This document shows positions 6,149 to 14,187 of a DNA stretch of 22,667 nucleotides, piece after piece; positions within the stretch are counted from its first letter, which is position 1; each line of letters starts with the position of its first letter. The notes below the pieces were generated by a model, which worked only from the letters and a program-made list of their open reading frames with translations, did no database searches and was not told the origin of the DNA. The translations under genes and the position numbers were made by a program. Source of the DNA: JAAEQG01 sp023133475 (lineage in GTDB: Bacteria; Planctomycetota; Phycisphaerae; UBA1845); contig DAOVLE010000059.1 in assembly GCA_030631415.1 (NCBI GenBank), positions 1 through 22,667 of the forward strand, written 5' to 3'.

Positions 6149-7833
6149 GACTCGGGTTCCATGCGACCCCCGCGCAGAGGGTCCGAAAAATCCAGGGTAG
6201 ATACGGCATCAACCGCCTCGGGCTCAGCGACCCGCACTTGCTGCGTCACCGAAGGGGTAAACAGGTTCGCAGCGTAGCGATCGGCGAAGTCCGTCACCGG
6301 CTGAATTATTAGAAAACCCAGAAGCAGCACAACAACACCGCAGACGTTCACCAACGCCAACCCACCGACCGGAGCCTGCACCGCGGGACGCTCATCATCG
6401 CGGAGCATCATCTGCTTGACGATCCGCAGGTAGAAGAACAGGCTGATGAGCGTGTTCAACACCGCCACGATAATCAGAATCCAATGCAGCGGTGTTCCTC
6501 CACCGGCTTCGGGATTGGCTAAGGCCAACAACAACCAAAGCTTGGCCACAAAACCGCCGAAAGGAGGCAAACCCACCAGCGAGATCAGACAAAACAGCAT
6601 GGGAATCGCCAACCACACCGAACGGCGGATCAGACCGGTGAAGGCGTCAATCGAATCGCTTCCGGTCGCCCACACCACCATTGCGGTCACACCAAACGCG
6701 CCCAGGTTCATAAACAGATAGACCAGGATGTACAGCATCACCGCGCTAAGAGCCACATTGGGAGAATCCGCGCCGGTGTAAGCGAAGATGGAACAAGCCA
6801 TCAGCATATACCCGGCATGGGCAATCGACGAATAAGCCAGCAACCGTTTGACGCTGGTCTGCACGTAAGCGCTGAGATTGCCCACCGTGCAGGTAATCAT
6901 GGCGATGATCCCGATCACCCACGCCAATGCCTCGGTCGGCGGAGCCTCGAACTGCACCGGACCGGCAGCAACACCAAACACATGCACCAACCGCAGCAAT
7001 AACAGCAACCCCGCCGCCTTGCTGACCACGCTAAGCCAAGTGGTGACCTCGATCCGAGCACCCTGAAAGGCGTCCGGGCACCAGAAGTGGAAGGGCACGG
7101 CGGATATCTTAAAGCCGATCCCAAAAAACAAAGCCAACAACGCCAAAGCCACCGCCACTTGATTCTCACCGGCGCTGAGGTCTTGCAAAACCGCACCGGC
7201 AATGATGCCCAGATCGAGCGTCTGATACAGACCGTACAGCAGGCTCGCCCCATAACACAAAACGGCGAAGCTGATCGCCCCGAAGATAACGTACTTTAGC
7301 GCGCCTTCAGCTCCCAACCGATCGCGCTTGTCAAACGCGACGATCGCGTAGCTGGGCAGCGAGGCGAACTCTATGGCGATAATCAGCACCAGCAGGTTAA
7401 GACTGCTGACCATCAGGCTCATGCCCAGGGCGCTGCCCAACAACAGCGTGAAGAACGCCGGCGGGTCTTTTTCCCGGTCGGCGGCTCCGTACCACCACAA
7501 CACCGACACACCGGCGGCGAAGACCATCAGGATGAGCTTGTAGTAGGTGGTCAGGTTGTCCACGATGAGCAGGCCGCCCGCCTCGGCAGGGGCCAATCCG
7601 CTGACGCCGGCGGTCTTGACCGTCTCGGCGACGCGCAGCGTGCAGATCATGGTGACGACAATCCCCACCAGGGCGATAGTCGCCGTGCTGCGGCTGCTTC
7701 GCCCGATCGCCAGCGGGGCGATCAAGATTGCAATGATCGTGCCGACCAGCGCCAACTCCGGCGAAAACCACGGCAGTTCCCTGGCGAGTTGCTCACCAAA
7801 GGACTCGAACGAGATTGCCAATGTACCATTCAT
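6145..7833 (-). CDS. nuoN: NADH-quinone oxidoreductase subunit N
   Basis: A 562-residue antiporter-like membrane subunit of complex I, with about 14 hydrophobic segments. It carries the key family residues: the glutamate in IIAIEFASLPSYAIVAFDK, the lysine in GIGFKISAVPFHFWCPDAF, and SVVSKAAGLLLLLR. The loop after WCPDAF reads QGARIEV, where the classical family has the APTPV motif; NuoM and NuoL here keep the Thr-Pro form. It is longer than E. coli NuoN (about 485 residues), mainly by N- and C-terminal extensions. It conducts protons across the cytoplasmic membrane, driven by quinone reduction. It sits 57 bp after nuoM and overlaps the next gene. Confidence 0.97.
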   Translation of the reverse strand: MNGTLAISFESFGEQLARELPWFSPELALVGTIIAILIAPLAIGRSSRSTATIALVGIVVTMICTLRVAETVKTAGVSGLAPAEAGGLLIVDNLTTYYKLILMVFAAGVSVLWWYGAADREKDPPAFFTLLLGSALGMSLMVSSLNLLVLIIAIEFASLPSYAIVAFDKRDRLGAEGALKYVIFGAISFAVLCYGASLLYGLYQTLDLGIIAGAVLQDLSAGENQVAVALALLALFFGIGFKISAVPFHFWCPDAFQGARIEVTTWLSVVSKAAGLLLLLRLVHVFGVAAGPVQFEAPPTEALAWVIGIIAMITCTVGNLSAYVQTSVKRLLAYSSIAHAGYMLMACSIFAYTGADSPNVALSAVMLYILVYLFMNLGAFGVTAMVVWATGSDSIDAFTGLIRRSVWLAIPMLFCLISLVGLPPFGGFVAKLWLLLALANPEAGGGTPLHWILIIVAVLNTLISLFFYLRIVKQMMLRDDERPAVQAPVGGLALVNVCGVVVLLLGFLIIQPVTDFADRYAANLFTPSVTQQVRVAEPEAVDAVSTLDFSDPLRGGRMEPES

Positions 7834-7890
7834 GGTTGTTGCTTCTGTAAGCTCTTGTTTTCCAAGCGGAGCGTCCTGCGGGCGCCGCGC

Positions 7891-9618
7891 CTATCCGCCG
7901 ATCATAGCCTGCACCTGCCCGAGGTGCTCCAGCATCAGGTCCAGCGTTCCGTTCATGAAATTAAAGAGGGTCTGCTTGGGCAGCACACCCAAAACAATCG
8001 CCAGAATCGCAAACGGAGCCAGCACGAACAACTCACGTGGGGTCGCCTCGGGGAAGTCGGCATACTCGGGCTTGGCTTTGCCGAGGTAGACCCGCTGAAT
8101 CAGCCAGAGAATATATCCGGCGGTCAGGATCACACCGAAAGCGGCGATAATCGCAAACGGGCCGGCCCAGGCGTAAGTATCGCGGGCCTCGAACGTGCCC
8201 AGCAAAACGTACACTTCACCGATGAACCCGCACAGCCCCGGCAAACCCAGCGAGGCAAAGAAGCCCAAGGTGGCCATCGAACCGTACTTGGGCATGGTCA
8301 ACCACAGACCACCGAAGCGATTGATCTCCCGGTGGTGGGCACGGTCGTACACCACTCCGACCAAATAAAAGCACATGGGTGAGGAAATACCGTGGGCGAT
8401 CATCTGGAACATCGCACCCTGGAATCCGGTCCGCGTCATCACCGCGATACCCAACAGCACAAAGCCCATGTGCGAAATCGAGCTGTAAGCCACCAACTTC
8501 TTGAAGTCGGTCTGAGCCATCGCACAAAGGGCACCATAGATGATGCTCACCACCCCGATCAGCGCCAGCAGAAACGCCCAGAACTCCGCAGCGGTGGGGA
8601 AGATCGGGTAGCACAGCCGCAGAAAACCATACCCGCCCATCTTCAGCAACACACCAGCCAGGATCATACTGATCGGCGTCGGGGCTTCCACGTGTGCATC
8701 GGGCAACCACGTATGGAACGGGACGCAGGGCAGCTTGATGGCAAACCCGATGAACAACAGCATGAACATCGTCGGGGCAAACGGGAGCCATTCCCAGATG
8801 AAAGTCTGCGCCGTCGACCCGAAGTGCTTCTGGATCACCGGATTGGTGGCAAACTCCAGCAGGTCGAACGTCCCACCGGTCAGCAATGGGCCGCCCTCGC
8901 GATAGCCGCTGGCGATCCCCGTCACGGTCTCCCCGTCCACAACCTGCCGCACAACCTCCGTGCCGCCCTGGTCGATGGCTGCGTGAATCGCGTCGGCGCT
9001 GTAGAAGTACATGCCCAACAGGGCGACCAGCATCAACACCGAACCAGCCAACGTGAACAAAAAGAACTTGATGGCTGCGTATTCCTTCCGCGAACCACCC
9101 CACACACCGATGAGGAAGTACATCGGCAGCAGCATGACTTCCCAGAAGATGTAGAACAGGAAGAAGTCCAGCGCCACGAAGACCCCCAGCATACCGGTCT
9201 CGAGCAGCAGGAACAGGACGTAATAGGCCCGTTCGCCCTTCTTGACCGTCCAGGCTTTGGTCATGTTGAAGCTGGCGACGCAGGCAAAAAACGACACCAC
9301 CGTCGTCAGGATGAACAGCGGGAAGCTAAGCCCGTCAATCCCGACGAAGTATTCGATAGTGAAGTTGTCGCCTACTATCCAGTCCGTGCGCAGGACGTGG
9401 TGTATCTTGCCGTAGGCCTGCCCGAAGACTTTCTCCGCGCCGTCACCACCGTCGCCTCCGCCCATGAACGTGCTAAACAGCACCATGGACAGCACCAGCG
9501 CAGCCGCACTGGCTATAGCCGCCACCCACTTGACGATTTCCTTGGGTGCGAACAGGCAGAGCACCGCACCAATCGTAGGTAAAAAGACGATCCAGGTTAA
9601 TATGCTTGCACTTTCCAC
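7891..9618 (-). CDS. nuoM: NADH-quinone oxidoreductase subunit M
   Basis: A 575-residue antiporter-like membrane subunit of complex I. Characteristic segments are FYIFWEVMLLPMYFLIGVWGG with the conserved glutamate, the FAIKLPCVPFHTWLPDAH lysine helix followed by VEAPTPIS, and KKLVAYSSISHMGFVLLG. Length is slightly above E. coli NuoM (about 509), mainly through a loop around residues 205-250 containing GGTEVVRQVVDGETV. The start is a GTG with a weak GGGCGGAT upstream; no better ATG is in frame nearby. It forms one of the proton channels of the membrane arm. It lies between nuoL (65 bp) and nuoN (57 bp). A GGGGAA/TTCCCC 6-bp hairpin lies in the nuoL-nuoM gap at 9643-9660. Confidence 0.97.
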   Translation of the reverse strand: MESASILTWIVFLPTIGAVLCLFAPKEIVKWVAAIASAAALVLSMVLFSTFMGGGDGGDGAEKVFGQAYGKIHHVLRTDWIVGDNFTIEYFVGIDGLSFPLFILTTVVSFFACVASFNMTKAWTVKKGERAYYVLFLLLETGMLGVFVALDFFLFYIFWEVMLLPMYFLIGVWGGSRKEYAAIKFFLFTLAGSVLMLVALLGMYFYSADAIHAAIDQGGTEVVRQVVDGETVTGIASGYREGGPLLTGGTFDLLEFATNPVIQKHFGSTAQTFIWEWLPFAPTMFMLLFIGFAIKLPCVPFHTWLPDAHVEAPTPISMILAGVLLKMGGYGFLRLCYPIFPTAAEFWAFLLALIGVVSIIYGALCAMAQTDFKKLVAYSSISHMGFVLLGIAVMTRTGFQGAMFQMIAHGISSPMCFYLVGVVYDRAHHREINRFGGLWLTMPKYGSMATLGFFASLGLPGLCGFIGEVYVLLGTFEARDTYAWAGPFAIIAAFGVILTAGYILWLIQRVYLGKAKPEYADFPEATPRELFVLAPFAILAIVLGVLPKQTLFNFMNGTLDLMLEHLGQVQAMIGG

Positions 9619-9683
9619 GTTTCAATCCGCCCTGGTTATATAGGGGAAGGAAGTTTCCCCAGCAGCCATGTCCACCAGCCGCC

Positions 9684-12128
9684 CTACCACACCACCAGCA
9701 AAACACCCATCACCACCACCACCGCCCCACCGGCGGCAAGCAGAACGTAGTTCCGAATCAAGCCGGTCTGAGGCCGGCGAACCGCATTGCCCAGGTCGAT
9801 CGCAGAGTCGGCAATTCCATTGACAACCCCGTCGATACCACGGGCATCGAGCACCCGTCCGCTAAACGCCGCGAACCGCTCGGTAACTTTAGCCGACAGG
9901 TTGGCGATCAAATCGATCACATACGTATCAAACAGATTGCAAATGCCCGCGATCACATACTGAATCGCCGGCACCAGGAAACCTTCGTACAAGTGGTCGA
10001 AATAAAGCTTCTTTTCGAGGGCAGTGTGCACGTACCGGATCACCGGCAGTGACCTGATCTTCGTCGACACCTCGAACCCATTGCGATAGATGAGCCACGC
10101 CAGCCCCATGCCGACGATGTACGCAAACCCGACGATGCCGATCAAAGCCGTATGCGGGTCCTTGCCCGCTTCATGGGTCAGGCTAAGCGCCTGTGCGCTG
10201 TGATGGTGGGCCTCACCGTCAATCGAGACAATCACAGCCGCGTCAGCCGCCATCGGGGCGGCATCGGCAAGCATAGGCCTAAATACCAGGTAGCTACAGA
10301 ACACTGTTCCCACAGACAGCACCACCAGCGGAATGTACATCAGCTTGATTTCATGAGCATGGCGGTACACCTCTTCATTGCGCGGTTTGCCCATAAAGGT
10401 CAGCCACCACAACCGCATCATGTAAAACGGCGTCACGTACGCAATGATGATCGGCAACCAGAACAACCACTTGGGCAGCTTGGGCACCATCGCGGCGATG
10501 CCCAGCTTGGGTGAATCGCCGTGTCCCCCGTCATGCCCGGCAGCGTGACCGTGGCCATGTTCTCCGCCGGCGGCGTGATTATGGCCATGCTCGGCAGCGC
10601 TGACCAGCATCGCCCGTGCGGCGGGCATTTCCGTGCTGTTGCCTGTTGCCTCTTCTCTCTTGCCTCTTGCCTCTTGCCTCTTGCCTTCCCCCGACCAGTT
10701 GTAGGCTCGCTCATAGGCAACCGCCAGGATTTCGTCCTTGCTGAAGTACCCGCCCAGCCCAAAGTGAACGGCTGGTATACCTGCCCCGGCGATGGCCAAC
10801 ACGCCCACGAAAAACGTCCAGCAGGTAAACGGCATCTTCTTCCGCAGCCCGCCCATGTTGCGGATATCCTGCTCGTGGTGGCAGCCTTCGATCACTTGGC
10901 CTGAGCCGAGAAACAGCATGGCTTTGAAGAAAGCGTGGGTCATCAGGTGAAACAGCGCCGCGATCCAGGCACCAACCCCCAAGCCAAAGATCATGTACCC
11001 GAGTTGCGACAGGGTCGAATAAGCCAATACCTTCTTGATGTCGGTCTGCACGATGGCGATCAGGGCGGTGATGGTCAGGGTAATACACCCGATGATCGCC
11101 ACGAACATCTGGGCTTCGGGCGTCAGCAACCGGAAAATCCGAGCCACCAGGTAGACACCGGCAGCCACCATCGTCGCGGCATGGATCAGGGCGCTGACCG
11201 GTGTGGGGCCTGCCATCGCGTCGGGCAACCACACATGCAACGGGAACTGGGCGCTTTTGCCGATCGCCCCGCAAAACAGACCAATGCCCATAATGGTGGC
11301 CAACCCAGCCCCGAAAATCGTGAACGGGCTGGTAAACAGACCTGCCGCTGTGACGGCATGTTCATTCACCACTCCCACAAGCTCGGGGTTGTCAGCCAAC
11401 CACTGGGTCGCAAATGCCGAATAATCGTGAACCGGAGCAGCACCGGCAAGATGGGCAGCCTTCTCGAACGTGACCGCCGCCTGATCCAGGTCCAGCGTAC
11501 CCAGGAAGAAGAACACCATCATCAGGCCGATGAGGAACCCGAAGTCGCCCACCCGGTTGGTCACAAAAGCCTTGATCCCCGCGTCAGAGGCGAACTTCTT
11601 GTCGAAGTAGAAGCCGATCAGGAAGTAACTGCACAACCCGACCAGTTCCCAGAAGATGAACAGAAACAACAGGCTGCTGGCAACCACCAGCCCGAGCATG
11701 CTGAACAAAAACAGCGACATAAAACAGAAGAAGCGGTGGTACTCGCATTGGCCGTCGATTTCGTCGGAATGGCCTGACATGTACCCGATGCTGAACACGA
11801 AAATCCAGAAGCTGACGAAGGCAACCATGAAGTACATGATCACGGTGAGCGAATCGAGCTTGACGCCGACGGTGGCGGGGATACTTCCCAAGTCAGCCCA
11901 GTGAAAGCGTGCGGCGTTTGCGGTCATCTCGGCGGTGGTGCCCGACTGCACTTCGCCCCACCAGCCGATCAGGGTGATGGTGGCCAACACCAGGCTGATA
12001 AACGCTCCACCAACAGCCGCCCAGCCAGAAAGCGGCTTACCCAACCGGTGGCCGAAAAACGCCAGAAAGGCAAACGTGATCAGCGGAACAAAAACCCCGA
12101 CTGCCAGATAAATTTCGTAGGAACTCAT
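9684..12128 (-). CDS. nuoL: NADH-quinone oxidoreductase subunit L with repeat-derived insert
   Basis: An 814-residue subunit, about 200 longer than E. coli NuoL. The distal antiporter-like core is intact: LFIFWELVGLCSYFLIGFYF with its glutamate, the GKSAQFPLHVWLPDAMAGPTPVSALIH lysine/TP region, DIKKVLAYSTLSQLGYM, and a C-terminal lateral helix region. Between GYFSKDEI and the next membrane helix is a low-complexity insert. Residues ~481-497 (KRQEARGKREEATG) are encoded by a heptamer tandem repeat, and residues ~511-541 hold eight His in HGHNH and HGHGH clusters. A second loop (EAHHHSAQ) is also His-rich. The ATG is preceded at 2 bp by another heptamer tract, leaving no clear Shine-Dalgarno site. 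Function: the outermost proton channel of complex I. Confidence 0.96.
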   Translation of the reverse strand: MSSYEIYLAVGVFVPLITFAFLAFFGHRLGKPLSGWAAVGGAFISLVLATITLIGWWGEVQSGTTAEMTANAARFHWADLGSIPATVGVKLDSLTVIMYFMVAFVSFWIFVFSIGYMSGHSDEIDGQCEYHRFFCFMSLFLFSMLGLVVASSLLFLFIFWELVGLCSYFLIGFYFDKKFASDAGIKAFVTNRVGDFGFLIGLMMVFFFLGTLDLDQAAVTFEKAAHLAGAAPVHDYSAFATQWLADNPELVGVVNEHAVTAAGLFTSPFTIFGAGLATIMGIGLFCGAIGKSAQFPLHVWLPDAMAGPTPVSALIHAATMVAAGVYLVARIFRLLTPEAQMFVAIIGCITLTITALIAIVQTDIKKVLAYSTLSQLGYMIFGLGVGAWIAALFHLMTHAFFKAMLFLGSGQVIEGCHHEQDIRNMGGLRKKMPFTCWTFFVGVLAIAGAGIPAVHFGLGGYFSKDEILAVAYERAYNWSGEGKRQEARGKREEATGNSTEMPAARAMLVSAAEHGHNHAAGGEHGHGHAAGHDGGHGDSPKLGIAAMVPKLPKWLFWLPIIIAYVTPFYMMRLWWLTFMGKPRNEEVYRHAHEIKLMYIPLVVLSVGTVFCSYLVFRPMLADAAPMAADAAVIVSIDGEAHHHSAQALSLTHEAGKDPHTALIGIVGFAYIVGMGLAWLIYRNGFEVSTKIRSLPVIRYVHTALEKKLYFDHLYEGFLVPAIQYVIAGICNLFDTYVIDLIANLSAKVTERFAAFSGRVLDARGIDGVVNGIADSAIDLGNAVRRPQTGLIRNYVLLAAGGAVVVVMGVLLVVW
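10639..10687 (-). repeat. Seven-unit heptamer tract inside nuoL
   Basis: Exactly seven 7-bp units (49 bp). On the + strand five read TTGCCTC or TTGCCTT, one TTGCCTG and one TTCTCTC; read in the coding sense they are GAGGCAA-like. The tract is translated as part of the low-complexity insert of NuoL. Since 49 is not a multiple of three, flanking changes must have kept the frame. Confidence 0.9.
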
Positions 12129-12130
12129 GT

Positions 12131-12165
12131 TATTAGCTATCAGCTTTCAGCTATCAGCCTTCAGC
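12131..12165 (-). repeat. Five-unit heptamer tract abutting the nuoL start codon
   Basis: Five 7-bp units in phase, variants of TATCAGC on the + strand (GCTGATA and GCTGAAA in the nuoL sense). The tract ends 2 bp before the nuoL ATG and so makes up its whole ribosome-binding region. A transcript could not form a strong hairpin from these units alone. Confidence 0.88.
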
Positions 12166-12245
12166 TCTAATCCCATAACGGCGGCGGAATCGTTCTTTCC
12201 GTGCCCGGTTCGCTTTTTTCCATACCGAATGGTCGCCGCCGGCGA

Positions 12246-12596
12246 TCAACCTTGCAACTGTGCCCCGCGATCGACGTCGATCGAGGAGTGGTTCTTGTAA
12301 TAGTTCATGGCAATGGCAACACCCACCGCCGCACCAGCCGCCGCCAACACAATGATAAACAAAGCCATGATCTGGCCGTCCAGGCGGCTGTGGGCGTGAT
12401 ACCGCGAAAACGCCACCAGATTCAAATTCACCGCGTTAAGCACCAACTCCACGCCGATCAGAATACCGATTGCGTTGCGCTTGGTGGACATCACAAACAC
12501 GCCCATGCAAAACAACGCCGCCGAGACCACCAGGTAGTGAGTCAACCCGACAGCCAAGTAGTAATCCAAGGGTTGCCCTATCATGTCTGTCAACAT
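12246..12596 (-). CDS. nuoK: NADH-quinone oxidoreductase subunit K
   Basis: A three-helix membrane subunit (116 residues from this ATG; a GTG at 12638 would add 14). The family hallmark GILIGVELVLNAVNLNLVAF is present with its essential glutamate (E50). The third helix reads IIVLAAAGAAVGVAIA: where most NuoK proteins have a second buried glutamate (AAAEA), this one has glycine (G88, codon GGT). NuoK forms part of the proton path linking NuoH to the antiporter-like subunits. Neither start has a strong Shine-Dalgarno site; 12596 gives a length nearer the family norm (about 100). It follows the inserted lipoprotein gene and precedes nuoL by 117 bp that include a heptamer tract. Confidence 0.93.
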   Translation of the reverse strand: MLTDMIGQPLDYYLAVGLTHYLVVSAALFCMGVFVMSTKRNAIGILIGVELVLNAVNLNLVAFSRYHAHSRLDGQIMALFIIVLAAAGAAVGVAIAMNYYKNHSSIDVDRGAQLQG

Positions 12597-12677
12597 ATTG
12601 CTCTGTTCCGTTTCGATTTCTTCAGGCAGAACAACCACATATCCGATTGCAACGCACTACGGCCAAGCCCACACTCA

Positions 12678-13235
12678 TCAATCGAATTCTCCGGCTGGCT
12701 GAGCAGTGGCAACCTCCACCGGGATGATCCATGTTCCTCGGTATTTCACCTGAACGAAGGTTTTACCCTTCATCTGTTCCCACCCGCTTCGCTTATACAC
12801 GAAAAATACGCATTCCTTGGGAGCCGGGCCGGATGGCAAGTACACAAACACGTACCCAACAACACCTTCCCACGATACTCTCTCGGGCTTGATTCTGGGC
12901 CCGTTCTTGAACCTCCTGGCGGTACGGAGGAGCTGCTCGATGTTTTCATCTTTGACTTCTCCGTTGAACCACAGGCTGGTATCCTTGCGGAGACGAGCCG
13001 CCCAGCGGTCCAAATCATCAAACTCTTCAACCGAAACCAGCAGAGGCCTGCGCAACTGATTGTCCTCGCCTTTGATGGGGGGACCGCTTACGCATTCTCG
13101 GACCTTGAACTCCTCCATGGTGGGAGGCTTATCTTCAAGCACGATTGGCTCAGCCGACGGCGCAGTAACACAGGCAGCCAAAAACATAGCCGCCATAATC
13201 ATCACGCTTTTAGCCACAATGCCAAACTCCACCAT
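12678..13235 (-). CDS. Predicted lipoprotein, function unknown
   Basis: A 185-residue protein with a lipoprotein signal peptide: a Lys-containing start, hydrophobic VMIMAAMF, then the lipobox LAAC with cysteine at ~22. After processing it would be membrane-anchored on the outer face of the cytoplasmic membrane or in the outer membrane. The mature part is charged, with a VSVEEFDDLDRWAARLRKD helix and a strand-rich C-terminal half (VVGYVFVYLPSG, ECVFFVYKRSGWEQMKG). I do not recognise a family. ATG 13235 is one choice; a GTG slightly downstream (before AKSVMI) has a better GGAG. It lies 8 bp after the 87-aa gene and 81 bp before nuoK, so it rides within the nuo transcript. Confidence 0.72.
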   Translation of the reverse strand: MVEFGIVAKSVMIMAAMFLAACVTAPSAEPIVLEDKPPTMEEFKVRECVSGPPIKGEDNQLRRPLLVSVEEFDDLDRWAARLRKDTSLWFNGEVKDENIEQLLRTARRFKNGPRIKPERVSWEGVVGYVFVYLPSGPAPKECVFFVYKRSGWEQMKGKTFVQVKYRGTWIIPVEVATAQPAGEFD

Positions 13236-13243
13236 AGAAAGCA

Positions 13244-13507
13244 CTAGTCAACGGCCTCATCGATGACCGCCTCGTCCGGCGTCATCGTTACGATCGGTCC
13301 GATACGCGACATTTCCTCGCGGGACAGTCCTGATTCGAGCAGCGCTTTCAACCTCTGCTGCCGCACTTGCTGGTCAAGATCATCGAAATCGCTGCTGACG
13401 ATGAAACCCATGACGCGGCCAGTCTCCCCGTCCTCATCCAGTCCCGATACGAATCCGCTAAGCTGCCCATTCAAGATTCGCTCGATTGTCGCTAGGATTG
13501 ATGCCAT
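13244..13507 (-). CDS. Small protein (87 aa), function unknown
   Basis: An 87-residue acidic protein. A short helix (ASILATIERILNGQLSGFV) and a charged turn (DEDGETG) lead to a strand (RVMGFIVSSDF), a helix with VRQQRLKALLESGL, and a closing strand (IGPIVTMTPDEA). The last 47 residues resemble the C-terminal parts of the 105-aa and 107-aa proteins encoded nearby. The pattern recalls small alpha/beta domains such as BolA or KH-like folds, but this is only a guess. The ATG is the first in frame; no strong Shine-Dalgarno site is visible. The TAG stop is part of a TAGTGCTTT motif shared with the neighbouring repeat. Confidence 0.68.
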   Translation of the reverse strand: MASILATIERILNGQLSGFVSGLDEDGETGRVMGFIVSSDFDDLDQQVRQQRLKALLESGLSREEMSRIGPIVTMTPDEAVIDEAVD

Positions 13508-13617
13508 ACGATCATTTTCATCATACTGCTACGGGCTTCCCCAAGCTAGGCCAGCGCAGCATCTTAAGCGTTCGGGACCCCCACCGCCAGTACGGCTACT
13601 TCATCGCATGGTGTCCC

Positions 13618-13696
13618 CTAGTGCTTTGTCACGATTAAAGATTCGGGTGGATATTCCCGATAATTCTCCATGGCTTTAATTGTGACAAAGCACTAG
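13618..13696. repeat. 79-bp MITE-like inverted repeat, TAGTGCTTTGTCAC family
   Basis: Two 23-bp arms (13618-13640 and 13674-13696) are inverted copies with a single mismatch; each begins CTAGTGCTTTGTCAC at its outer end. The 33-bp centre contains a small CGGG/CCCG hairpin. The right arm supplies the TAG stop of the 105-aa gene. Partial copies of the end (TAGTGCT) occur at the stops of nuoJ and the 87-aa gene. No transposase is present, so if mobile it would depend on one elsewhere. Confidence 0.9.
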
Positions 13697-14010
13697 TAAC
13701 TAATCTTCATTTTCTGGGCTTCCGCCTCGGTCAAGCCAAGCACCATGGTGATGCGGCGATAATCGTCTTCCTCACTCACCTGTCGGTAGGCATCAAGGAT
13801 GATCGCCCCACGCTCTTCGACAAGAACATCGCGCCATCGCTCCCAGATAATGGTCACGTGGAGACTGTTCCCATAGGGCTGCTCTTCCTCCCGAATATAT
13901 GGGAAGCCTGGACGCTCCTCCGGCGAATTGCGGCGCAACTCTTCAACCAGCACCTCGACGAGTTCGGGGTGCGAATGGGGCGGTGCTGCCTTGACGCGTT
14001 TACGCGGCAT
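13693..14010 (-). CDS. Small protein (105 aa), function unknown
   Basis: A 105-residue protein. A basic start (MPRKRVKAAPP) leads to a helix (PELVEVLVEELRRN) and a proline-rich turn (SPEERPGFPYIREEEQP). A strand (LHVTIIWERW), a helix (EERGAIILDAYRQV) and a closing strand (ITMVLGLTEAEA) follow. The C-terminal half resembles those of the 87-aa and 107-aa proteins in this window. No membrane segment is seen; it is probably cytoplasmic. The ATG is supported by TTTGGAG about 9 bp upstream. The TAG stop is formed by the arm of an inverted repeat. It lies between nuoJ and nuoK on the same strand, so it should be co-transcribed with them unless the intervening repeats terminate transcription. Confidence 0.68.
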   Translation of the reverse strand: MPRKRVKAAPPHSHPELVEVLVEELRRNSPEERPGFPYIREEEQPYGNSLHVTIIWERWRDVLVEERGAIILDAYRQVSEEDDYRRITMVLGLTEAEAQKMKISY

Positions 14011-14034
14011 GACTCAACTCCAAAGCGCGGGCGC

Positions 14035-14152
14035 GGGTGGCCCACTGCTTTAGCGGTGGGGGACGCGAATGGCCCATCTGGACACCGCTGTACCCAGTAG
14101 CAACCTGAGTGCTTGGATTCGTGTCCCCCACGGCTAAAGCCATGGGCCACCC
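14035..14152. repeat. 118-bp MITE-like inverted repeat, GTGGCCCA..TTTAGC family
   Basis: Two 36-bp arms (14035-14070 and 14117-14152) are inverted copies with about four mismatches. Each contains GGGTGGCCCA at the outer end, a GCTTTAGC core and GTGGGGGAC; a 46-bp spacer separates them. The right arm is itself partly palindromic (CATGGCTTTAGCCGTG). It fills the nuoJ to 105-aa gene gap. Next to it, 14158-14173 is a double ATTAATAC direct repeat. No coding capacity is seen. Confidence 0.9.
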
Positions 14153-14187
14153 AACCATTAATACATTAATACATGCGTCACAGAGCA

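Noticed and set aside
8392..9582. Long + strand open frame (396 codons) opposite nuoM
   Set aside because: It is antisense to clearly conserved nuoM codons, is rich in His, Gln and Arg as expected of a shadow frame, and has no family resemblance.
9676..9690. nuoL stop codon as part of the GTAGGGCGGGT repeat
   Set aside because: TAGGGCGG follows the nuoL frame here, but the next bases do not continue the palindrome, so chance is more likely.
12201..13247. 348-codon + strand frame across nuoK and the lipoprotein gene
   Set aside because: It runs antisense to nuoK, whose membrane helices are conserved, and to a gene with a proper lipobox. Its composition is that of a reverse-complement shadow.
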